Below are positions 58,078-64,000 of a DNA stretch of 64,000 bases, piece by piece. The stretch's first letter is position 1; every line of letters begins with the position of its first letter. Below the pieces are notes generated by a model, which saw only the letters and a list, made by a program, of their open reading frames with translations, had not been told where the DNA came from and ran no database searches. The stretch is from Patescibacteria group bacterium (GTDB lineage Bacteria > Patescibacteriota > Gracilibacteria > UM-FILTER-43-11), in contig JAHIUN010000004.1 of assembly GCA_018817125.1 (NCBI GenBank), positions 36,426 to 100,425 of the forward strand, read 5' to 3'. The position numbers and the translations under genes are program-made.

Positions 58078-58710
58078 TATCCGTTTACTTTTTGTAATCG
58101 TCGGATCCTTTCCGTAAAACGGTTCAATAAGATCGTAAGCCTTTTGAGGACTTATGGCGATATGACGGGTAACCTCGGACCAAACCTTATCAGCAGACCG
58201 GACTTCAGCGATTCGACTGATATCAGACAGCATCTTCTGATGCTCATCACTCACCTGCCCCAGCCAATTAGCCTTTCTGGATAAAAGTTCATAATGACAA
58301 TCGCTGATCGCTATGATCTCTTGAGGAAAATCCCTTTTATATTTTCCAAAACCGACCATATAGACCTGATCGCGGTTCATGGTTTGAATATAAACAAAAT
58401 CCTTTTCGTCGCTTTGGTACTGATACCATTCCTCCGTTCGTAAACCAATAATCGGAATTTTAAGCTGATGCGCGAATTGATTAGCCACCGCAATGCCGAC
58501 ACGAAGCCCTGTAAAACTGCCTGGCCCTTTTATAACAAAAACAGCTTTTAAATCGGATAACTGAATACCGGCTTTTTGAATAAGCCTGTCGATAATTTCC
58601 AAGATCTGATCCGACGCGTGTTTGGCTTCCAGTTTTTCAAAAAATATCTTTTTACCATCGGTAATTGCAATACAGGACTCCGCCGTTGCTGTATCAACAC
58701 AAAGAAACAT
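58072..58710 (-). CDS. tsaB: tRNA threonylcarbamoyladenosine biosynthesis protein TsaB
   Basis: TsaB partners TsaD and TsaE to make t6A37 in tRNAs reading ANN codons. The 212 residues show the actin-like fold with MFLCVDTATAESCIAITDG and the signature VFVIKGPGSFTGLRVGIAVAN. It lacks the metal-binding motifs of TsaD, as expected. tsaD and tsaE are not in the window. Its stop lies inside the 3' end of the patatin gene (six-base overlap). Confidence 0.93.
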   Translation of the reverse strand: MFLCVDTATAESCIAITDGKKIFFEKLEAKHASDQILEIIDRLIQKAGIQLSDLKAVFVIKGPGSFTGLRVGIAVANQFAHQLKIPIIGLRTEEWYQYQSDEKDFVYIQTMNRDQVYMVGFGKYKRDFPQEIIAISDCHYELLSRKANWLGQVSDEHQKMLSDISRIAEVRSADKVWSEVTRHIAISPQKAYDLIEPFYGKDPTITKSKRIL

Positions 58711-58765
58711 GTCGTTTATTTTTACCGAACAGCAAAATGATAGATCAGAAATCAGAAATCACAAA

Positions 58766-61700
58766 TTAAAAATCGAGTTGCTCGATTTTTACACCCTGAT
58801 AATAGTACTTGATGATTTCGTCATATGTCTTCCCTGCTTCCGCCATCGCCTCAGCTCCATAACCGCTTAAACCTACACCATGCCCGCGCAAAATCATTCC
58901 TTCGCAATACGGATCAGGAACGGACTGCAGATAGGGGGTTGTCGTCCAGCCCCACACCTCACTGGCTGACCGTGTCCGCCCGTCGCTTTGGTTAAAATAA
59001 GGGGTTTTTATAAGCTGTCCTTCATAAGTAACCACTTTATTTTTGGTGTCTGCCACTGCTACAACAAAATTAGGAGAACGGATCTCGTATCCGTATCCAA
59101 GATATCGCTGGAAAATGGCTGGATCATCACTGCCGTCATAAGGCATGTCAGGAAATTTCCGATTAGCATCACTCATGTAAAAACGAGCATACGTACGAGC
59201 CAAAATAGCGATTGTTTTTTGTTTTTCATAAAGCGTACCATTCGAAACTTCAGCCAATCCCCTTAAATAATCCTCCAAAGGAAGTTCATTGATGAAAGCG
59301 GTTTCATTGTTCACAGGGCGAACCTCCATAATTCCCCTAAAACGATTGTCATTCAGATCGTGGTTCCAGGAAGGGGGGCGATCCATACTTACGATTTCCA
59401 CAATGCCGTCGTTGAGGGGAACCACACGAACCCACTGAGCAGTTTTGGTATTCTCGCCGACCTGGACATGAATAGAACCCTGAAGATGACGGATATCCGC
59501 GGCCGTTCCAGCGCCTACCTCAAACAATACCTGATTCTTTTCATTGACGATCTGAAACAGTGTATTGGCTGTGATTTTTGAGTAATCATCTCCGTATGAA
59601 ATACGGACACGTAACAAATCATCGGATGCAGAAGGGGTGACAACTGACGGAATCGGCTGAACAACAGGAGTAACTTTTGGAGTGGTTATTGTAACGGTAT
59701 CAGCAGTGGTATTTGAACGTACATTTGTAATGGCAGTGGCCTGCTCTTTATTCTGAATGGCGTCTTGATTTTTAGCTGTTGAACTGGCGGAAGTACTCAC
59801 AGCAGTGCCGGAAACGTGAAAATCCCATCGCACGTCACTGCCTCCGATCCAGCCAATACGTTCCATAACCAGCTGAAAGTATTCACGATAAACACCGTTT
59901 TGGGTCGGCTTCACTTTAAATCGGAACGTGCCGGTTTCCCCCGGCATGACCGTACTTTCCACCATTTTCCCGGCACGGTATTTATTCACCCAGCCATCCT
60001 CATAATAAAGCTGGCTTAATCGGTCCTGAGGATTTGAAGGCGCCAGATAAATCGCATTCTCACCCTTATTATTCCAGACCGCATTACCCAGATTTTTAAA
60101 CATCACCTCGATTTCTTTTTCCTGTCCGGGCTTTATAGCGACGGTTCGGGATGTCTGATCAGCGAGCTGAGCTCTCAGGCGGGGCGGTTCGACATCGATT
60201 AAAAAACGAACGGTTCCGCCTTGTATACCGACACGATTAAATGTTGAACGCAGAAAAACCCGATGCCGCCCTTCCTCATAAGGAGCCTGAACCCAGAAAT
60301 CAAATTGTGTGAATTTTTGGGGATCAACCGATTTAACAGGAGTCATTTTACTTTTAAACACCTTCATCCCCGTACCAAGCAATCGCACCTGCATATTATC
60401 CTGATCCCACGCCAGATCCCCTCGGTTCTGCATAGTGATCGTGATCTTACGCATCTCACCGGGAAGCATGGAGGGTATTTTGGTTTTTTCAGTAATGCGG
60501 GCCAGATGCCTCGGCTTCTTGACAATTAAATCAAAACCCAAGCCTCTGTTATCCATCCATCGTACCCCCTCGATTACAGGAGTAAAACGTTCAGTGATTT
60601 TCCCTTCATAATTGAGGGGGCCTTCAAGATTAAACAAAAAAGTACCTGTCTCACCTGGCCCGACTTCGCTTTCCAGCAAATGAGCAATACGAGTGGTGTG
60701 TTGTTTAACTAATAAACTACGGCGATCGCGCAGATTTTCGGTTCCCAGGCGAGTGGGATGATCGCCATAATTAAACCAGGACACATTACCGGTGTTCTGG
60801 AGTTTGATGGAACCCTGAATTTTCTGCCCCTGAAAAAGAATGCCGCCAGGCAGGTCTTTATCGGAAACCACACGGTAGTCAAAACGGGGCTCATGGACTT
60901 CGATGGGAATAAAAACAGCGGAACGGGAGATCTTATAGCGCCCATTAGCCACCGGCGCGACCTCAAATGTGTAATTCACAGGATCATAACCAGCCTCCAG
61001 TTCAACTTCAAATGTACCGACCTGCCCGGGAGGAACAGAAGGCTCATGCAGATCCGCAGCCACAAATGCTTTGTCTTCAATGACCGGAACCACACGGGCA
61101 TTTCCCCGATTATTCAGGGCAACATGCAGCCATGTATTCCCATCCCATGTCTTCTGGCCTGTGTTTTTAAAACGAAGTGTGATTTTTTTCCGCTCATTCG
61201 GCTCTAAAGAAACGACCGAAACACTGCTTAATGACTCAGCATTATAATCCAATGTCTGAGTGTTGATGGTATTTTCTTTAAAAATCCCGCTCCGTGCGGC
61301 TAATCCGGCTCGCTGTCGAACCCTGTCTAAGGTTTGATAAAATTCCCCGCCCGGACAAGTAGTATTGCCAACATCCCGATGCCCCATGATGTTCGGGAGT
61401 CGTTTACCGCGAAAAACCGATGAACCTTCCGGATCAATATCGTGAAGTTTGGCTTTTTCGGCGATCAGAGCCACAAGCGCATTAAAAGCCGGCTCAGAAA
61501 TGGATTTATCCGAATAATTACCGATGACAGAAATGCCGATACTGCCATTGTTATAACACTGAGCATGAGCGCCAATGACCCGCTCTCCGCCATAACGGCC
61601 CTGATACACATTGCCCAACGGATCAATGATGTAATTGTAACCGATATCCCCCCAGCCGCGTGTGATGGCATGATAATAATAAATCGCCCGAAGCATCGCC

Positions 61701-62452
61701 GTATAATCCCGGCCATCAAGCCGGCGATCTCCATTCAGATCTTTTAATTCTGAAGCGGTATGATGAATAACAAACTTTTTGACTGACTGAGGATAGGAAA
61801 GCGGCCAGATAAGAGATTCTCCATTAGGGCCGGACTGCACCGTGCGGGACAGTCGGATTTCACTGGCATACTTTTCTTCCATGCCGGCACACACATTTAC
61901 ATAATCTTTTTCACTCCCATTCCCGCGGAACAGCTCTTCCAATTCCGGAGACCAATAACGGATGTTTTCATCCGCCCCCCATTCACGCCGGCTGATCAGC
62001 CGGAAGCCCGCGGCGGCCACTTCGGGGCCCCCATAGTAATTTTCCGTATAAAGAGATTGGTCATCTTCTTTTTCCAAAAAGAAAAAATGGGCATTAAAAG
62101 AAACACGGCTCTCATCCTCTTCTGCCTTTTTCTTAAAACGGACCGTGTGGGTAGGCGAAGTGAATAAAGGCCATTCATCAAGTGTGTGATCACCTACCTC
62201 TTCCCAAATACCACCGTTGAGAGGATTGAAATTAACCATCAGCCCTTCCATGGCCTCTTGTGACTGAATACCGATCGAATAAAAAGTCTCCGCTTCTTCA
62301 ATAACCGGAGAGTACAGCTCGTAACCATATCGTTCCAAAACGATTTCATGTTCAGCAATCTCACTAGCCGAAACCTGAGAAAAGCAGGCGAAAAACAGGG
62401 AGAACCCAAAAAGGAAGATGAAAAATCCGCGCTGGAGGAATTTTAAAAGCAT
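58766..62452 (-). CDS. Large secreted fusion: PGRP amidase, Ig-like repeats and SpoIID domain
   Basis: 1228 residues with an N-terminal signal peptide (to about 29). Residues about 150-395 are a peptidoglycan-recognition/amidase_2 domain: RREWGADENI, FVIHHTASEL (zinc His), YNYIIDPLGNVYQGRYGG, IMGHRDVGNTTCPGG (second His, Cys). About 405-930 hold four or more Ig-like domains of the NBR1 type (NTGQKTWDGN, NTGNVSWFNYG, NRGDLAWDQDN, NLGNAVWNNKG). A Ser/Thr-rich linker leads to a SpoIID/LytB domain (about 980-1228) with NELPLEDYLRGLAEVSNG, YARFYM, and GHGVGLSGYGAEAMA. It could cut both peptide stems and glycan strands of peptidoglycan, acting outside the membrane. Confidence 0.92.
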   Translation of the reverse strand: MLLKFLQRGFFIFLFGFSLFFACFSQVSASEIAEHEIVLERYGYELYSPVIEEAETFYSIGIQSQEAMEGLMVNFNPLNGGIWEEVGDHTLDEWPLFTSPTHTVRFKKKAEEDESRVSFNAHFFFLEKEDDQSLYTENYYGGPEVAAAGFRLISRREWGADENIRYWSPELEELFRGNGSEKDYVNVCAGMEEKYASEIRLSRTVQSGPNGESLIWPLSYPQSVKKFVIHHTASELKDLNGDRRLDGRDYTAMLRAIYYYHAITRGWGDIGYNYIIDPLGNVYQGRYGGERVIGAHAQCYNNGSIGISVIGNYSDKSISEPAFNALVALIAEKAKLHDIDPEGSSVFRGKRLPNIMGHRDVGNTTCPGGEFYQTLDRVRQRAGLAARSGIFKENTINTQTLDYNAESLSSVSVVSLEPNERKKITLRFKNTGQKTWDGNTWLHVALNNRGNARVVPVIEDKAFVAADLHEPSVPPGQVGTFEVELEAGYDPVNYTFEVAPVANGRYKISRSAVFIPIEVHEPRFDYRVVSDKDLPGGILFQGQKIQGSIKLQNTGNVSWFNYGDHPTRLGTENLRDRRSLLVKQHTTRIAHLLESEVGPGETGTFLFNLEGPLNYEGKITERFTPVIEGVRWMDNRGLGFDLIVKKPRHLARITEKTKIPSMLPGEMRKITITMQNRGDLAWDQDNMQVRLLGTGMKVFKSKMTPVKSVDPQKFTQFDFWVQAPYEEGRHRVFLRSTFNRVGIQGGTVRFLIDVEPPRLRAQLADQTSRTVAIKPGQEKEIEVMFKNLGNAVWNNKGENAIYLAPSNPQDRLSQLYYEDGWVNKYRAGKMVESTVMPGETGTFRFKVKPTQNGVYREYFQLVMERIGWIGGSDVRWDFHVSGTAVSTSASSTAKNQDAIQNKEQATAITNVRSNTTADTVTITTPKVTPVVQPIPSVVTPSASDDLLRVRISYGDDYSKITANTLFQIVNEKNQVLFEVGAGTAADIRHLQGSIHVQVGENTKTAQWVRVVPLNDGIVEIVSMDRPPSWNHDLNDNRFRGIMEVRPVNNETAFINELPLEDYLRGLAEVSNGTLYEKQKTIAILARTYARFYMSDANRKFPDMPYDGSDDPAIFQRYLGYGYEIRSPNFVVAVADTKNKVVTYEGQLIKTPYFNQSDGRTRSASEVWGWTTTPYLQSVPDPYCEGMILRGHGVGLSGYGAEAMAEAGKTYDEIIKYYYQGVKIEQLDF

Positions 62453-62487
62453 TTTTTGTTTTTAATTCAGGTTCATTTTAACATATT

Positions 62488-63036
62488 TTAAGCATCAGGC
62501 GTAATTTTCGACTTCTCCCGTTTTTCACGAGTCCAGTCCAAAAGCTTCCGAGCCACTCCTTCAGGATCCGGAATGTGATCGATAAAAAAGTCGGATGCCT
62601 GACCCGCCGCGGTCTGAACCGTTAAATTGCCGTAATGAAAAATAGTGGGAAGAAACCCATGGATCTCCCCCGTGGTATCCTGAATCTGCTCCAGGGGAGT
62701 GGAAGCCACACTGCGTTTAAAAAAAGTCACCTGTGTCACATCGATCAGCCGATCAGTCGTGATAATAAATACATCAAACTCCTCATCAATCCAACGGATA
62801 CAGGTAAAACCAAGGCCATACAAAAAATAGATCACAGTAAAAATCCCAGCAATCAAATTGGCCTGATGGGATCCTACAGACGAATGGGTTGCCAGCCAAA
62901 AATAAATAAAAAAAGCGGCAGGCAAAACCACAATGACTACAAAGGCGATAATAATTTTAGCATAAACAATAGGATGTTTATGAATGGTCATCAGAATCTC
63001 TTCGTCCTCACGCTGTCCGGGGAATGTGATTATCAT
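62488..63036 (-). CDS. bPH2 (DUF304) membrane protein, copy 1
   Basis: 182 residues with two membrane helices (about 27-47 and 60-80), followed by a bacterial PH-like domain. EFDVFIITTDRLIDVTQVTFFKRSVASTPLEQIQDT is the family pattern, and the strand GNLTVQTAAG follows. Function unknown; related proteins help resist envelope stress or toxins. It lies 36 bases upstream of the amidase-SpoIID gene and may be co-transcribed. Confidence 0.83.
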   Translation of the reverse strand: MIITFPGQREDEEILMTIHKHPIVYAKIIIAFVVIVVLPAAFFIYFWLATHSSVGSHQANLIAGIFTVIYFLYGLGFTCIRWIDEEFDVFIITTDRLIDVTQVTFFKRSVASTPLEQIQDTTGEIHGFLPTIFHYGNLTVQTAAGQASDFFIDHIPDPEGVARKLLDWTREKREKSKITPDA

Positions 63037-63101
63037 AATAAATAAGATTAACAGCTGTTTTCAGTATAAAAGAATTGGCTGTTTTTGTCTGCCTGTTTCT
63101 T

Positions 63102-63707
63102 TTAGGCGGGCATTATCTCCTGAAGGTAGTCGAGTGGTTTATTGGAACTCTGAGAATTAACAGGTTTTCGACCCTCCTGTCGGCGGAGAATGTATTCACG
63201 CTTAACCCGGTTGAGCTGTTCCAGATAATAATGAGGATTAGGAACAGAAGGAATGTAAACAGGGGGTGATGAAGTAGAAAGGGTAATAACCAACGCGCCG
63301 TAATTAAGATAATTACGGAAAATACCCCGAGAGACCACTCCGATATCCTGGATTTTAGTAAGGTCGATGGCATCATTGTCGTTCCTTAAAAAAACGGTCT
63401 TTCGTGCAATGATAATCCGGCAGTCCGTTATAATGATGACGTTAAAATAGTAATTAAACAGCTGAATAAAAAACGTATGGATAAAAACCGCGAAAGCTAA
63501 AATGGCTAAAAAGGCGAAAAGGGAATAAAAAATAGTAATACGAAAAACCAAGATGACGGAGCCTAAAACCAAAAAGAAAAAAAGCGCCAAAAGACCTATC
63601 GCTAATCCAAAAATCAAAGGCTTAAGAAAATGAGTCCAATGTTTCCGGAAGAAAAATTGAATTTCTTCGTACTTATGCCAGCCTTCGTTGAATGTTGCAT
63701 CGCCCAT
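63102..63707 (-). CDS. bPH2 (DUF304) membrane protein, copy 2
   Basis: 201 residues, a paralog of the preceding protein. Two long hydrophobic stretches (about 28-55 and 58-85), then FNVIIITDCRIIIARKTVFLRNDNDAIDLTKIQDI and GALVITLST. A hydrophilic C-terminal tail (160-201) is Arg-rich. Starts at ATG 63707 from the promoter at 63754-63781. The two bPH2 genes and the amidase-SpoIID gene form a likely envelope operon. Confidence 0.83.
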   Translation of the reverse strand: MGDATFNEGWHKYEEIQFFFRKHWTHFLKPLIFGLAIGLLALFFFLVLGSVILVFRITIFYSLFAFLAILAFAVFIHTFFIQLFNYYFNVIIITDCRIIIARKTVFLRNDNDAIDLTKIQDIGVVSRGIFRNYLNYGALVITLSTSSPPVYIPSVPNPHYYLEQLNRVKREYILRRQEGRKPVNSQSSNKPLDYLQEIMPA

Positions 63708-64000
63708 ATACCTGAGGCTAAAAAGTATACTGGGAGGACTCTGGAGGACTTTTATAATAGCATAAAATCAATATAAAGCAAATTTTAAATTTGATACAAT
63801 AACCAATCTACGGTATATAAAAATCATCCAGCTCATATCTTCCCGCTGTTTTTTCTGGCCGCCTGACGGCGCCGACAGCGTCTTTTTCTGTATTACTATC
63901 TTTCTTTCTACTTTTGTGGCCAAAAGTAGCAAAAGCCCTGGGGGTCCACGAACCCAAACCAACGTTATGCCTTATATCATCATCTCCATAGGCCTGCCTG
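63708..64000. other. Last 293 bases: promoter region and unassigned sequence
   Basis: Tandem GGAGGACT (63734-63750) lies in the leader of the minus-strand gene. The 63768-63962 frame is not supported; it runs through a repeat-like GTGGCCAAAAGTAGCAAAAGCC word near 63915. A plus-strand ATG at 63967 (MPYIIISIGLP) stays open to the window end and may be the start of a gene, but 34 bases are too few to judge. Confidence 0.4.
63754..63781 (-). promoter_or_regulatory. Promoter for the bPH2 genes
   Basis: On the minus strand, TTGCTT (63781-63776), 16-bp spacer, TATTAT (63759-63754) with TGC before it. Predicted start near 63747 gives a leader of about 40 nt. Confidence 0.6.

Noticed and set aside
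63768..63962. 64-residue minus-strand protein
   Set aside because: Overlaps the bPH2 promoter and a dispersed repeat; no family.
1..64000. UGA recoded as glycine or tryptophan
   Set aside because: Several well-defined genes end at TGA (Nudix, mutY, pabA, first-paralog overlaps), and no conserved family here needs in-frame TGA.
1..64000. CRISPR array, rRNA operon, tmRNA, RNase P or SRP RNA
   Set aside because: No regularly spaced repeats and none of the conserved signatures of these RNAs were seen.

Overview
The window looks like a chromosomal segment of a small-genome bacterium of the Candidate Phyla Radiation (Patescibacteria), most likely a Peregrinibacteria-type lineage. This is inferred from gene content and style, not from a marker-gene search. 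Supporting signs are moderate GC content, dense packing, AT-rich starts with almost no Shine-Dalgarno sequence, TGA used as a normal stop (so not a UGA-recoding Gracilibacteria/Absconditabacteria code), chromosomal VirB4-like and TraD/VirD4-like ATPases without the rest of a type IV secretion system, and many small lineage-specific proteins.

Layout. 1-7 kb: end of recA, dnaB, mraY, a soluble GGDEF protein and a VirB4-like ATPase. 7-16 kb: a Janus-type phosphohistidine-phosphatase-like protein, a repeat protein, tRNA-Glu and tRNA-Val, Mn-type sodA, a Nudix hydrolase, a 23S-IVP-type four-helix-bundle gene framed by inverted repeats, rnhB, a Wzx-like flippase, a zincin, a J-domain protein and an N-formylglutamate-amidohydrolase relative. 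16-27 kb: acyP, DUF1361, glmS, rmlB, two unknown proteins, a tyrA-pheA fusion, an SMR-type protein and the TraD-like ATPase. 27-42 kb: glycosyltransferase, a broken DUF3955 gene, rpmE with a Lys/Glu tail, a calcium-repeat/PKD surface protein, gyrA, DUF1003, ung, an ArsP-like permease, tRNA-Ser, a lipoprotein, a YgjP-like peptidase and a methyltransferase. 42-49 kb: a folate region (queD-like, folK, folE; then pabA, pabB, pabC, folP). 49-64 kb: mutY, a transglutaminase-like protein, nadC, unknown proteins, miaB, a second glycosyltransferase, a patatin, tsaB, a 1228-aa PGRP-amidase/SpoIID fusion and two bPH2 membrane proteins.

The folate region could make the pterin and pABA halves and join them. 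No dihydroneopterin aldolase (folB) is seen, and the queD-like protein has the CExxHGH motif reported for enzymes that can bypass FolB. glmS, mraY, rmlB, the flippase, two glycosyltransferases and the amidase/SpoIID protein point to an active envelope programme. dnaB, gyrA, recA, mutY, ung and rnhB are replication and repair genes.

The most unusual signals are non-coding. (1) A ~130-150 bp element occurs twice, each time abutting the start codon of a biosynthetic gene (tyrA-pheA and queD). Two of its helices keep pairing through compensatory changes, so it is a candidate new structured leader RNA. (2) Many intergenic spaces carry a locus-specific short word repeated in both orientations. Two such palindromes lie in frame inside pabB. 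(3) Three GC-rich double-hairpin repeats sit between convergent genes, and most other convergent pairs share their stop codons. (4) A compound GC-rich palindrome follows miaB. Promoters are unusually clear: TTGNNN, 17 bp, TGnTATAAT, with short leaders.
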